A DNA stretch of 36,626 nucleotides from Methylomonas lenta (GCF_001644015.1 NZ_LUUI01000078.1:1-36626), one strand, 5' to 3'; shown: positions 15,474 through 24,907, counted from the stretch's first letter. Made by a program: numbers and translations. Notes: generated by a model from the sequence alone, not told the origin.

Positions 15474-17066
15474 GTGAAAAACTCTTTTTATCTGGTCATC
15501 CCTGAACAAAAAAATGATCCACAATTGATTGCAACTTTCGCCGAACCGGCGTTACGGCAATGGATGGCGGAGTTGCCTACGGCTAATCCGGGTTTGGCAA
15601 CGCGCTTGTTTCAGGATTTAATCAATGACCTGATTTCATTGGAAATGACTACTGCTAATCGTCTGAATGCGCTTGAGTTGCTCAGACCGCAGTTTTTAAT
15701 GATCGAAGATTATCTTCGCTCGCGTTTGATTAAATTCGGTTTTCCTAAAGGTGAGATTGAGAAAAAGATCTTTTCATTGGTGGTGATGGTGGAAAAACAG
15801 TTCACCATTGGTTATTGGAGCGTGGCTCGTGACCTCACTCGGCGAGAAATCGGTTGGTTGCAGGGTAAAAATACTGCTTTGGCCATACAGCGGACGATTA
15901 AAGGTCTCAGCAACATTATTATCACTCATTACATGATGAGCTATCCGGTACCGGATTGGATATGGTTTGATCTGCATTCACTTTATAAACTGGCAGCCAA
16001 GTTGGGTAAGGAACATAGTCGGGTCAGCGATCAGACGGGTATGTTCAGCAAGTCCAGCGGCGTGGAAGATAGTTATAAACAAATTCTGTTGCTTAGCTTG
16101 GCTTATCCGTTTAGTTTGATGCAAAAAGAATATCAGCTGGTTTATCAATTTATAGAAAAAATTAGTGATTTAGTTTCGATAGAGAATAAGCCTGTAGCAG
16201 ACCAAGTTTCACAATGCGTAATTCTGATGGATGAGGATTTGCCGCCCTGTTTTATCGGGGATGTTAGTGAAGAAAAAGACAGTAGGGCGGAGTCTGCGAA
16301 GTTGTATCTAAATTTGATTAAGCTGCAAAAAATTACCAAACAGATCGATAAATTCTGCAGCAAGGATGAGGCACGTTTTAGTGCATTGGATACGCGTAAA
16401 GGTGATAATCAAAAATTATCCCCCGAGTTATATGAATACCTAATGCAGCGATGGTTAGGCAAGGAGCCGCAAGGCACGGCTTTTTTTACCGATAGATTAA
16501 GCCGCTATCTTGCTATTGGGCTGGATGCCACACATGAATTACAAGATACTGGGCATACTTCCTCAAATGAGCTTGAAGTATTAACAGAAACGCATTCGGA
16601 TAGGTCTTTGTTTTGCACTTTTGAAAAAGAAGGCGTGTTGTCAATTGGTAGTCTGGTTAGCTTTAGAAAAACCGATGCCTTGCCACATCAGCGATGCTTG
16701 GGTGTAGTCTGTAAAATTCAGCTACCCAAGCAAGACAACAAGCTGATTTTCGAAGTCAGTATTGTTGCGGCGCAATCGTTCTCAGTGACTTATCAAGAGC
16801 CGGGTGCCGCAATTGACTCTGAACCACGTAAAGCTCTGTTGTATGGGGTTAAACAGGGCGAAGAGGAAAGAAGTTATATCATCCTCGAATCTTTCATGAT
16901 AAAAGATGGAGATGTGTTGCGAATGACTATGGGGCGTGAAAATTTTCCCATTATCCTGATAGGACGTAAAAATATCGGTTTGGGATATTGGCAGTTTGAA
17001 TGTCGCCGCATCATGGAAACCCCTGCTCAGCAACAGAGCACAAAAAAGGGTTATGATTTTATTTAA
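15474..17066 (+). CDS. Large cytoplasmic protein, possible PilZ-like C-terminus
   Basis: A 530-residue protein starting at GTG 15474 with a poor ribosome site; no better start lies close by. The N-terminal part is mostly helical and opens with FAEPALRQWMAELPTANPG, followed by LNALELLRPQFLMIEDYL. This pattern I recall from gammaproteobacterial proteins annotated as c-di-GMP-binding or chaperone-like. The C-terminal 140 residues (SIGSLVSFRKTD, RCLGVVCKIQL, FEVSIVAA) look like a degenerate PilZ-type beta barrel. The usual RxxxR and D/NxSxxG c-di-GMP motifs are not clear, so binding is doubtful. No signal peptide or membrane segment. It lies 54 bases after the exported protein gene and 61 before rnr. 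Function unknown. Confidence 0.7.
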   Translation: MKNSFYLVIPEQKNDPQLIATFAEPALRQWMAELPTANPGLATRLFQDLINDLISLEMTTANRLNALELLRPQFLMIEDYLRSRLIKFGFPKGEIEKKIFSLVVMVEKQFTIGYWSVARDLTRREIGWLQGKNTALAIQRTIKGLSNIIITHYMMSYPVPDWIWFDLHSLYKLAAKLGKEHSRVSDQTGMFSKSSGVEDSYKQILLLSLAYPFSLMQKEYQLVYQFIEKISDLVSIENKPVADQVSQCVILMDEDLPPCFIGDVSEEKDSRAESAKLYLNLIKLQKITKQIDKFCSKDEARFSALDTRKGDNQKLSPELYEYLMQRWLGKEPQGTAFFTDRLSRYLAIGLDATHELQDTGHTSSNELEVLTETHSDRSLFCTFEKEGVLSIGSLVSFRKTDALPHQRCLGVVCKIQLPKQDNKLIFEVSIVAAQSFSVTYQEPGAAIDSEPRKALLYGVKQGEEERSYIILESFMIKDGDVLRMTMGRENFPIILIGRKNIGLGYWQFECRRIMETPAQQQSTKKGYDFI

Positions 17067-17127
17067 CTTCGCAGCTGTTTTACAGCCAAGTACCAGTTGC
17101 GGCGTACGTTTTATACCTTAAAAATAC

Positions 17128-19455
17128 ATGACAGAAGACCACGATCAGGCAACTGATTTCAAAACTTTCGAAGACCCCTTCGCCTTGCGTGAAGCGGAGA
17201 AATACGAAAACCCCATCCCCAGTCGCGAGCTGATTATACAGCTTATCGAACAAGCCGGTAAGCCGCTGCGTCGACAACAAATCGCTCAACAATTTGGTCT
17301 CGAAAGTCCAGATGGCTTAGAAGCCTTGCGCAGGCGATTGCGTGCCATGGAGCGCGATGGACAGTTGGTGTTTAATAGCCGGCAAAGATACAGCCTGGGC
17401 GATGGGCACAAAACCATTGCAGGGCGCGTGCTGGGTCATCCGGATGGTTTCGGTTTTATGAAGCCCGATGATGGTAGCGATGATTTGTTTTTGTCGCCAC
17501 GGGAAATGAAACCTTTGTTTCACAATGACCGGGTGACTGCCCGAGTATCCGGACTTGATCGTAAGGGGCGCCGTGAGGGGGCCGTGCAAGAGATTACCGA
17601 GCGTAACACGCATCAGGTTGTTGGGCGTTTTTTCACAGAAGGTCGGGCGGCTTATGTGATACCCGAGAATAAAAAAATCGCTCATGAAGTGCTGATAGCT
17701 AAAGAAGACGCTGCCGGTGCCAAAAAAGGTCAGATCGTGGTTGCCGAAATCATTCAGCAACCCACTGCGCATTGCCAGCCTATTGGGCGCGTGACCGAAG
17801 TATTGGGATTGCACATGGCGCCGGGAATGGAAATCGAAATGGCGATTCGTTCCTACGATTTACCCAATGAATGGCCTAAGGCTTTGCTTGAGGAAATCAA
17901 GTCCTTGACACCGGAGGTGCCGGAACAGGCTAAACAGGGTAGGGAAGATATTCGTCATTTACCCCTGGTCACTATCGATGGTGAGGACGCGCGTGATTTT
18001 GATGATGCAGTTTACGTGCAAAAAACAGCAAAAGGCTGGAAGCTGTTGGTGGCGATAGCCGATGTTTCTCACTATGTGCAAGTCAATAGTGCGCTGGATG
18101 AAGAAGCCAAAAATCGTAGTACATCGGTTTACTTTCCGGAAAAAGTCATTCCTATGCTGCCGGAAATTTTGTCTAACGGCTTATGTTCACTAAACCCGCA
18201 TGTTGACCGTTTGTGTATGGTTTGTGAGTTGGTGATTAATGCAGAGGGCAACGTACTACGTTCACGGTTTTACCAAGCAGTCATGCGCTCGCATGCGCGT
18301 TTGACCTATACCCAGGTCGCACAAATGTTGGTAGAAGGCAATCAAAAGCTGGCGCAAAAATATGCCGATTTGATGCCGCATTTACAGAATTTGTATGGTT
18401 TATATAAAGCCATGCGTCATCAGCGCGAACTCCGGGGGGCGATGGATTTCGATACTCAGGAAACCCGTATCGTGTTTGGTTCGGAACGCAAAATAGACGA
18501 AATCGTACCGGTGGTGCGCAACGATGCACATAAATTGATAGAAGAATTTATGATTACTGCTAATACGGCGGCAGCAAAGTTTCTTAATCGAATGAAAATG
18601 CCGCGTTTATTGCGCATACATGACGGCCCTGGCGCGGAAAAGTTGTTGGCATTGAAAACCTTTTTGGGCGAGCTGGGTTTGCATTTAGGTGGTGGGGCTC
18701 AGCCTACGCCGCTGGATTATATGCATTTGCTGGAGTCGGTGAAAGAACGCAAAGACGCGCATCTGATTCAAACCTTGCTGTTGCGTTCCATGTCTCAAGC
18801 CGTTTACAGCCCGGAAACCAAAGGTCACTTTGGTTTGGCACTGGATGCTTACGCACACTTTACCTCACCGATTCGGCGTTATCCGGATTTGCTGGTGCAT
18901 AGAGCTATACGGCATTGTCTGGCGGGTAAAAAGCCGACAGAGTTTCATTACACCCATCCGGATATGGTGGTATTGGGCGAACATTGCTCTACCAACGAAC
19001 GTCGTGCCGACGAAGCGACGCGTGATGTGGTCAGTTGGCTGAAGTGCGAATACATGATGGACAAGATTGGTGAGGAATTTGACGGCATTATTTCTGCTGT
19101 CACCGGTTTTGGTTTTTTTGTGGAATTACAGTCTATCTATGTCGAAGGTTTGGTGCATATCGCCTCGCTGCAAAATGATTACTTTGACTTTGATGCAGGT
19201 AGGCACCAATTGTGTGGTGAACGGACTGGTGTGCGCTATCGACTGGGTGATTTGGTAAAGGTTAAAGTGATGCGGGTTAATTTGGATGATAAAAAAATCG
19301 ATTTTGAATTGATTCAGTCCGGCAATAAAAGCAAAAAACCAGCCAAATCTACAGCCAATAAAGCCGCTGGTAGTAAAAACCGCAGCAAAAAATCTGCCGT
19401 CGTGCCCACAGATGGCAAGCCCAAAGCAAGATCTAAAAGACGCCGTAAATCATGA
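17128..19455 (+). CDS. rnr: Ribonuclease R
   Basis: A 775-residue 3-prime exoribonuclease that digests structured RNA, matching E. coli RNase R along its length. It opens with PFALREAEKYENPIPSRE, then a winged-helix region (RRRLRAMERDGQLVF), cold-shock domains (LGHPDGFGFMKPDDG), the RNB catalytic core with the metal-binding motif TIDGEDARDFDDAVY (about 282-296), and a late RNB helix (HFTSPIRRYPDLLVHRAIR). An S1 domain (GFGFFVELQSIYVEGLVHI) and a Lys/Arg-rich tail finish it. The start has no clear ribosome site. The stop overlaps rlmB in an ATGA. The tail is the usual basic one for this family. Confidence 0.97.
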   Translation: MTEDHDQATDFKTFEDPFALREAEKYENPIPSRELIIQLIEQAGKPLRRQQIAQQFGLESPDGLEALRRRLRAMERDGQLVFNSRQRYSLGDGHKTIAGRVLGHPDGFGFMKPDDGSDDLFLSPREMKPLFHNDRVTARVSGLDRKGRREGAVQEITERNTHQVVGRFFTEGRAAYVIPENKKIAHEVLIAKEDAAGAKKGQIVVAEIIQQPTAHCQPIGRVTEVLGLHMAPGMEIEMAIRSYDLPNEWPKALLEEIKSLTPEVPEQAKQGREDIRHLPLVTIDGEDARDFDDAVYVQKTAKGWKLLVAIADVSHYVQVNSALDEEAKNRSTSVYFPEKVIPMLPEILSNGLCSLNPHVDRLCMVCELVINAEGNVLRSRFYQAVMRSHARLTYTQVAQMLVEGNQKLAQKYADLMPHLQNLYGLYKAMRHQRELRGAMDFDTQETRIVFGSERKIDEIVPVVRNDAHKLIEEFMITANTAAAKFLNRMKMPRLLRIHDGPGAEKLLALKTFLGELGLHLGGGAQPTPLDYMHLLESVKERKDAHLIQTLLLRSMSQAVYSPETKGHFGLALDAYAHFTSPIRRYPDLLVHRAIRHCLAGKKPTEFHYTHPDMVVLGEHCSTNERRADEATRDVVSWLKCEYMMDKIGEEFDGIISAVTGFGFFVELQSIYVEGLVHIASLQNDYFDFDAGRHQLCGERTGVRYRLGDLVKVKVMRVNLDDKKIDFELIQSGNKSKKPAKSTANKAAGSKNRSKKSAVVPTDGKPKARSKRRRKS

Positions 19456-20195
19456 GTACTACCCAACTTTTTGGTATCCACGCAGTGCAGGCTGCGCTGG
19501 ATTATTCGCCGCAAAAAATTAGTCGTGCCTGGGTCGATGGTCAAAGACAAGATGCGCGTTTGAAACAAGTAGTTGATGATTTGCTGGCGTTGGGTGTGCA
19601 GCCGGAGAAAACCGAGCGTAAAAAGCTCGATCGTATGGCTGACGGCAAAAATCATCAGGGCATAGTGGTCGCGGTCGAGTTACCGGCTATGCATAGTGAA
19701 GATCAATTGAAACTGGATGTGCAGGCACTGAATGAACCGGCTTTTTATTTGGTATTGGATCAGGTACAAGATCCACATAACCTGGGAGCCTGTTTGCGAA
19801 CCGTCGATGCGGTAGGTGCGCATGGCATCATCGTTACCAAAGATAATGCTGCCAGTATTACGCCAACAGTTTGTAAGGTAGCCAGTGGTGCTGCAGAAAC
19901 GGTACCGGTTTATCAGGTGACTAATCTGGCGCGCGTGTTGCGGTGGCTGAAAGAGCAAAATATCTGGGTCATGGGGGCAGCGGGCGAAGCCGAGCAAACC
20001 ATCTATGACATGAAGCTGGATATGTCTTTGGCATTAGTCATGGGGGCAGAAGGTAGCGGCATGCGACATTTGACGCGTCAGCATTGTGATTTTCTGGTGA
20101 AAATTCCAATGGCTGGACAGGTGGAAAGTTTGAATGTATCGGTGGCAGCGGGTGTGTTGCTGTACGAAGTGTTTCGGCAGAAACAAAAGGCCTAA
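19452..20195 (+). CDS. rlmB: 23S rRNA (guanosine-2'-O)-methyltransferase RlmB
   Basis: A 247-residue SpoU/TrmH-family enzyme that methylates the ribose of G2251 (E. coli numbering) in 23S rRNA. It begins with the typical FGIHAVQAAL. An N-terminal substrate-binding domain precedes the knotted SPOUT motifs: NLGACLRTVDAVGAHG, VMGAEGSGM and IPMAGQVESLNVSVAAG. The overlap ATGA with rnr is the same arrangement as in other gammaproteobacteria, where rnr-rlmB is a standing pair. The cytochrome gene fccA starts only five bases after its stop, so the sulfide dehydrogenase genes are likely on the same transcript. Confidence 0.96.
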   Translation: MSTTQLFGIHAVQAALDYSPQKISRAWVDGQRQDARLKQVVDDLLALGVQPEKTERKKLDRMADGKNHQGIVVAVELPAMHSEDQLKLDVQALNEPAFYLVLDQVQDPHNLGACLRTVDAVGAHGIIVTKDNAASITPTVCKVASGAAETVPVYQVTNLARVLRWLKEQNIWVMGAAGEAEQTIYDMKLDMSLALVMGAEGSGMRHLTRQHCDFLVKIPMAGQVESLNVSVAAGVLLYEVFRQKQKA

Positions 20196-20200
20196 TTGCC

Positions 20201-20488
20201 GTGCAATCTTGGTTGTTAGCCGAGGTTTTGCTGTTACTAGTCTTGCCGTGTCAAGCTGAGGTGGCTGCTCAGGCGATAGCTTTGAACTGCATGAGTTGTC
20301 ATCAGTTGGTTTCAGATGCTTCCGGCACTGTCATTCCTGCGCTAAAGTCATTATCTGAACAGCAAATCCAGCAAGCGCTACTTGATTTTAAATACGATAA
20401 GAAGAATGCAACTTTAATGCCGCGGATTGCCAAGGGTTATAGCGATAGTGAGCTGATTGCAGTCGCTGAGTTTTTGAGTCGGCAATAG
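20201..20488 (+). CDS. fccA: Flavocytochrome c, monoheme cytochrome subunit
   Basis: A 95-residue c-type cytochrome starting at GTG 20201 (AAGG ten bases upstream). A signal peptide covers about residues 1-19 (hydrophobic run ending in LPCQA-E). The heme site is CMSCH (Cys30, Cys33, His34), and Met73 in TLMPRIAKGY is the likely sixth ligand. GYSDSELIAVAEFLS is the usual last helix of class I cytochromes. It lies three bases before a clear FccB flavoprotein, so it is taken as the electron-accepting subunit of sulfide dehydrogenase. It is a one-heme form, unlike the two-heme subunit of Allochromatium. Confidence 0.9.
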   Translation: MQSWLLAEVLLLLVLPCQAEVAAQAIALNCMSCHQLVSDASGTVIPALKSLSEQQIQQALLDFKYDKKNATLMPRIAKGYSDSELIAVAEFLSRQ

Positions 20489-20491
20489 ATA

Positions 20492-21784
20492 ATGGCGGGC
20501 TTATCCAGAAGGCAGTTTTTGCAAGCTGCAGTTGCCGGTGTATTACCATTGAGTGGTTGCCGAAAATGGCTGCAAACAGCGACTAAAGCACATGTGGTGG
20601 TGGTCGGTGGTGGTTTTGCCGGGGCGACAGTAGCTAAAACCCTGCGCTTGTTAGATAGCGCCATCAAGGTCACTATCATAGAGCCTAAATCTTATTACAT
20701 TACTTGCCCGGCTAGTAATTGGCTGTTTGCTGATTTGATTACGCAGCAGCAATTAAGCGTTAGTTATCAAGCCTTAAAAGACAATTACGCCGTCGACATA
20801 TTGACGGATAGGGTTGCTGTAATCGAATCGGCACGCCGTCGAATTTGCCTGGCAAGCGGTCAGCAAATCAGTTATGACCGCTTGATATTGTCGCCAGGCA
20901 TTTCATTTCGTTGGGATAGCATTGCCGGATATGATGCGCAAGTTGCAGAAATCTTTCCGCATGCTTGGCAAGCAGGGCCACAGACTCAATTGCTGCAGCA
21001 GCAGATGCATGCCATGCCTAAAGGTGGTGTGATATTGATCGCGGCGCCGCCAGATCCATATCGCTGCCCTCCTGGGCCCTATGAGCGCGCCAGTATGATG
21101 GCTTATTGGTTGAAGCAGCACAACCCGCGCGGCAAAATTATTATTCTCGACCCCAAGCGTAGTTTTTCGAAACAGGCTTTGTTTGAAGCCGGCTGGGCAA
21201 AATATTATGGCTATGGCACGGCTAATAGTCTAATTGAATGGCATTCTTTGGCTGATAATCCGATTACGCAACTGGATGTAGCTAGCAGAACGGTGATAAG
21301 TGATTTTGGCGATCGTTTTACGGCGGATGTGCTAAATATTATTCCTCCGCAGCTTGCAGCAGATATTGCAGTGCAAACTGAGTTGACCGATGAAAGCGGT
21401 TGGTGCCCGGTCAGACCTGAATCCAGTCAATCATTATTTGACGACTTTATTCATGTTATTGGCGATGCGGCTCATTTTGCACCGATACCCAAATCGGCAT
21501 TTGCGGCAAATTCTGAGGCCAAAGCCTGTGCTTTAGCCGTGGTGGCTTTGTTAAATGATAAAAGTATTGCATCACCCAATTGGCTGAATACTTGTTACAG
21601 TTTGGTAAGCCCCGAGCATGGTATTTCAGTTGCCGGTGTTTACAAATTAGATGCTGATAAAACCGTCAGTGCCGTTGTGGGTGCCGGAGGGGTGAGTCAT
21701 TCATCCGTTGCAGGCTATAGATTGCAAGAAGCGGAATATGCCCGAATAGCTTATCGGTCACTGGTTAATAATTCTTTTTTTTGA
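20492..21784 (+). CDS. fccB: Flavocytochrome c sulfide dehydrogenase, flavoprotein subunit
   Basis: A 430-residue FccB that oxidises sulfide and passes electrons to the cytochrome subunit. It carries a twin-arginine signal (SRRQFLQAAVAGVLPL) that runs into LSGC, a lipobox with Cys23, so it could be a Tat-exported lipoprotein. VVVVGGGFAGATVAKTL is the FAD-binding fold. By alignment with Allochromatium FccB, Cys72 (YYITCPASN) matches the cysteine that binds FAD covalently, and Cys192 (YRCPPGPYERAS) and Cys368 (WLNTCYSL) match the redox-active disulfide pair. IHVIGDAAHFAPIPKSAFAAN is the second FAD contact. All key residues are kept, so it should be active. Sulfide:quinone reductases are relatives but lack this cytochrome partner. 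Confidence 0.95.
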   Translation: MAGLSRRQFLQAAVAGVLPLSGCRKWLQTATKAHVVVVGGGFAGATVAKTLRLLDSAIKVTIIEPKSYYITCPASNWLFADLITQQQLSVSYQALKDNYAVDILTDRVAVIESARRRICLASGQQISYDRLILSPGISFRWDSIAGYDAQVAEIFPHAWQAGPQTQLLQQQMHAMPKGGVILIAAPPDPYRCPPGPYERASMMAYWLKQHNPRGKIIILDPKRSFSKQALFEAGWAKYYGYGTANSLIEWHSLADNPITQLDVASRTVISDFGDRFTADVLNIIPPQLAADIAVQTELTDESGWCPVRPESSQSLFDDFIHVIGDAAHFAPIPKSAFAANSEAKACALAVVALLNDKSIASPNWLNTCYSLVSPEHGISVAGVYKLDADKTVSAVVGAGGVSHSSVAGYRLQEAEYARIAYRSLVNNSFF

Positions 21785-21987
21785 GCATGGAGATGGTTTT
21801 TATTATTTATTTCAATTGCTTGCTGAATGTTCTTGTTGGGCATTTTTTATAGTTTTTGCTTACGTATGAAACACAATATAAAAATGCAATTTTCGTGCAA
21901 AGCTGGGCTTGTTTCGCCCATTCAATGGGATGGAAACTTCGATCGCCATGATACAATCGCCGCTGTTTATTTTTTGTGGTTGATTGA
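21785..21987 (+). promoter_or_regulatory. Intergenic promoter region of bamA
   Basis: This 203-base AT-rich gap should hold the bamA promoter. A TACAAT at 21952-21957 is a fair -10. GGAAACTT (21932-21939) resembles a sigma-E -35 (GGAACTT), which would fit bamA, but I do not see a convincing sigma-E -10 at the right distance. Just upstream lies the palindrome CCCATT-C-AATGGG (21917-21929). A second weak -10-like TATAGT is at 21848-21853. All are candidates only. Confidence 0.4.
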
Positions 21988-24282
21988 GTGAAGAAAAATC
22001 CGCTTTTTCAGATACTGTTGTTGAGCACGATGGTCGGCAAAGCCGCTCTTGCCGACAGCTTTGTAGTTGAAGACATTCAAGTTAGAGGGTTGCAAAGGAT
22101 TTCCGCAGGTACTGTGTATAACTACTTGCCGGTTACCGTTGGGGAAACCTTTTCTGAAGAAAAGCAAGGCCCAGCAATTAGAGCATTGTTTAACACCGGC
22201 TTTTTCAAAGACATCACCCTGGAAAGAAGCGGTGGCACGCTGGTGGTAAATGTAGTCGAAAGACCGTCAGTTGCCAAGATTGTTATTGAAGGTAACAAGG
22301 ATATCAAGCAGGAAGAGTTGACCGAAGCCTTGAAAAAAATCGGTTTGGCGGAAGGTAAAGTCTACAACAAACAAATTCTAGACAAAGTAGAGCAGGAATT
22401 ACGCCGGCAATATTTCAGCCATGGTAAATACGGTTTGAAGATTAAAACCGAAGTCAGTGAACTGACGCGTAACCGGGTAGGTATTCAAATCGACATAACC
22501 GAAGGCAAGGTTGCCAAGATCAAACAAATCAACATCGTCGGCAGTAGAGCTTTTAGCAACGATGAGATAAAAAAAGATTTCGAGCTAAGCACCACAAATT
22601 TCCTGTCGTTTTATTCTAAAGATGATCAATATTCCAAGCAAAAGCTCTCTGCGGATTTGGAAAAGCTACGCTCTTATTATCTGGATCGCGGTTATATCAA
22701 TTTTTCTATCGAATCCACCCAGGTCGATATTACGGCCGATAAAAAAGAAATTTATATCACCATCAATGTGAAAGAAGGTGACGTTTACACGCTGGAAAAA
22801 GTCAAGCTAACCGGCGAGCTAGTGGTTGATCCCGAAGAATTGGTGAAGCTGGTAAAAGTGGGGCCAGGGGAAATATTCTCACGTAAAAACGCAACTGAAA
22901 CCTCCAAGGCGATATCCGAGCGTTTAGGTGATGAAGGCTACACTTTTGCCAACGTCAACATGGTGCCGGAGATCAATGAACAGAACAAAACCGTGGTAAT
23001 GACGTTTTTTGTTGATCCAGGTAAGCGGGTTTATGTACATCGAATAAATTTCAAAGGTAATACCAAAACCCGCGATGAAGTCATTCGCCGTGAAATGCGC
23101 CAGATGGAATCCAGTTGGGCGGCAAGCAGTAAAATTGAGCGTTCCAAAACCCGCTTGGAGCGCTTGGGTTATTTTGAAGAAGTTGGTGTAGAAACCCCGC
23201 CGGTGGTGGGTACAGCCGATCAGATTGATGTCAATTATTCGGTTAAAGAAAAAGCCTCAGGTAACCTGCAGGCAGGTATTGGTTATTCGCAGGTGCAAGG
23301 TATTATTTTTAATGCCAATGTTTCGCAGGACAATATCTTTGGTACCGGTAAGCGAGTCAATTTTGCCTTTAACAATAGCCAGATTTTGACCCGCTATAAT
23401 CTTGGGTATCGCGACCCTTACTATACTCTGGATGGTGTCAGTATGGGCTATGATATGGGATACATTTCGCGTAATGGCTATCAGTCAAATATTTCACGCT
23501 ATAACACCGATGTAGCGAATGCTGGCTTCAATTTTGGCGTGCCGTTGAATGAGTTTGATAGCTTAGGATTCGATTTTGACCTAAAAAACACTAATCTTTC
23601 CTCGACCGATAGTTCGCCAGTAGAGGTTACTGACTTTATTAGTACTAATGGTGACAGCTTTTTAACTTTTTCCACCGGTGTTGGTTGGACTCACGATACC
23701 TTGGATAAACCGGTGTTTTCCAGCAGCGGTGGGCAGCAGCGAGCGTCCGCTTTGATAACTGTGCCGGGAAGTGATCTTGAATACTACAAAGTAGGCTATA
23801 AACAGGAGCATTATTTCCCACTTGCCAGTGATTTTACCTTTCGGTTAGTAGGTGAGTTTGGTTATGGTGGTAGCTATGGTGACACTAATGGCTTGCCGTT
23901 CTTCGAGAATTATTATGGAGGTGGCCCTGGGTCGGTTCGTGGTTTTAGACAGAATACCATGGGGCCTCAGGATACCCCCCAACCCGGTAGCGGCAACAGT
24001 CCTAGACCTTTTGGCGGTTCCACTAAAATAATAGGTTCGGCGGAGTTATTCTTTCCAGTGCCTTTTCTAAGTGATGTGAAAGCGGTTAGGATAGGTTCGT
24101 TCGTCGATGCCGGCAGTATCAGTGATGGTCTGAATTTTGATTATATGCGCTATTCGGCGGGTTTGTCTGGTCAGTGGCTTTCACCTTTTGGCGCGATATC
24201 GGTCAGTGTGGCGCAACCATTTAATGCTTCCGACACAGACAATGTACAGAACTTCCAGTTTAACTTTGGCTCAGGATTTTAA
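21988..24282 (+). CDS. bamA: Outer membrane protein assembly factor BamA
   Basis: A 764-residue Omp85 protein, the essential core of the machine that folds beta-barrel proteins into the outer membrane. The GTG 21988 start begins a signal peptide (to about ALA-DS, residue 22), then five POTRA domains (FVVEDIQVRGLQRIS opening the first), and a 16-strand barrel with the conserved loop-6 motif VRGF in GGGPGSVRGFRQNT near residue 650. The last residue is Phe, as expected of barrel proteins. The ribosome site is weak. The usual neighbour rseP is missing upstream and replaced by fccB; skp follows downstream. Confidence 0.97.
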   Translation: MKKNPLFQILLLSTMVGKAALADSFVVEDIQVRGLQRISAGTVYNYLPVTVGETFSEEKQGPAIRALFNTGFFKDITLERSGGTLVVNVVERPSVAKIVIEGNKDIKQEELTEALKKIGLAEGKVYNKQILDKVEQELRRQYFSHGKYGLKIKTEVSELTRNRVGIQIDITEGKVAKIKQINIVGSRAFSNDEIKKDFELSTTNFLSFYSKDDQYSKQKLSADLEKLRSYYLDRGYINFSIESTQVDITADKKEIYITINVKEGDVYTLEKVKLTGELVVDPEELVKLVKVGPGEIFSRKNATETSKAISERLGDEGYTFANVNMVPEINEQNKTVVMTFFVDPGKRVYVHRINFKGNTKTRDEVIRREMRQMESSWAASSKIERSKTRLERLGYFEEVGVETPPVVGTADQIDVNYSVKEKASGNLQAGIGYSQVQGIIFNANVSQDNIFGTGKRVNFAFNNSQILTRYNLGYRDPYYTLDGVSMGYDMGYISRNGYQSNISRYNTDVANAGFNFGVPLNEFDSLGFDFDLKNTNLSSTDSSPVEVTDFISTNGDSFLTFSTGVGWTHDTLDKPVFSSSGGQQRASALITVPGSDLEYYKVGYKQEHYFPLASDFTFRLVGEFGYGGSYGDTNGLPFFENYYGGGPGSVRGFRQNTMGPQDTPQPGSGNSPRPFGGSTKIIGSAELFFPVPFLSDVKAVRIGSFVDAGSISDGLNFDYMRYSAGLSGQWLSPFGAISVSVAQPFNASDTDNVQNFQFNFGSGF

Positions 24283-24311
24283 TTGGGTCCGGGTCGTTTA
24301 TGCCTTATAAT
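24283..24311 (+). promoter_or_regulatory. Probable sigma-70 promoter of skp
   Basis: TTGGGT (24283-24288), a 17-base spacer and a perfect TATAAT (24306-24311) lie right after the bamA stop. Transcription would start near 24318, upstream of the preferred skp start at 24372. An in-frame start at 24300 would lie before the transcript begins, which argues against it for this promoter. Confidence 0.6.
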
Positions 24312-24371
24312 TCAAAAGCGTGTTTTGTTCTAAAAAATCCTTCAAAATCTAACCCGGAGATGGTTGTACTC

Positions 24372-24866
24372 ATGAAAAATAGAATTTCGTTGTTTGTAAT
24401 GCTGATGTTAATTGCCGGGGCGAGCCAGGCTGATTTGAAAATCGGTTTTGTGAACGTTGCCAAAGTATTGGAAAAAGCACCGCAGGCGGCAAAAGCCAAA
24501 TCCCGCTTGGAAACAGAATTCTCGCCGCGTGATAAACAATTGGTTTCTCAACAAAAAGAAATCAAAACTATGGAAGAAAGATTAAGCAGAGATTCCGCTG
24601 TCATGGGCGAGGAAGAGCGTCGTAGTTTGGAAAAAGACGTAATCGAGAAAAAAAGAGAAGCTGCAAGAGCTCAACAAGAGTTTAGCGAAGACTTCAATAT
24701 GCGCAGAAATGAAGAGTTAGGTAATCTGCAAAAACGCATCGTTGAAGCAGTTAGAGCCCTGGCTAAAGAAGAGTCTTTTGATTTATTGCTGACAGATGGT
24801 GTGATCTATGCCAACGACGATATTGACGTTACTAGCCAAGTGCAAAAAAAGTTAGAAACACAGTAA
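24372..24866 (+). CDS. skp: Periplasmic chaperone Skp (OmpH family)
   Basis: A 164-residue periplasmic chaperone that holds unfolded outer membrane proteins for BamA. I use ATG 24372 because it begins a signal peptide (MKNRISLFVMLMLIAGASQA, cleavage before DLKIGF); longer frames to 24360 or 24300 add a leader that does not fit export and would lie before or at the promoter. GGAG at 24356-24359 is a rather distant ribosome site. The mature protein opens with the family start IGFVNVAKVLEKAPQ, then a long charged coiled coil (about 45-125), and returns with FDLLLTDGVIYAN. Skp sits next to bamA as in E. coli. lpxD, which should follow, is absent. Confidence 0.93.
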   Translation: MKNRISLFVMLMLIAGASQADLKIGFVNVAKVLEKAPQAAKAKSRLETEFSPRDKQLVSQQKEIKTMEERLSRDSAVMGEEERRSLEKDVIEKKREAARAQQEFSEDFNMRRNEELGNLQKRIVEAVRALAKEESFDLLLTDGVIYANDDIDVTSQVQKKLETQ

Positions 24867-24907
24867 TATTGCCAAGTTATATCTTTTCTTAATTCGTTCT
24901 ATGTTTT

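Noticed and set aside
17067-17127. Possible tRNA in front of rnr
   Set aside because: A tRNA gene precedes rnr in some gammaproteobacteria, but this 61-base gap is too short and shows only a five-base GCTGT/ACAGC hairpin.
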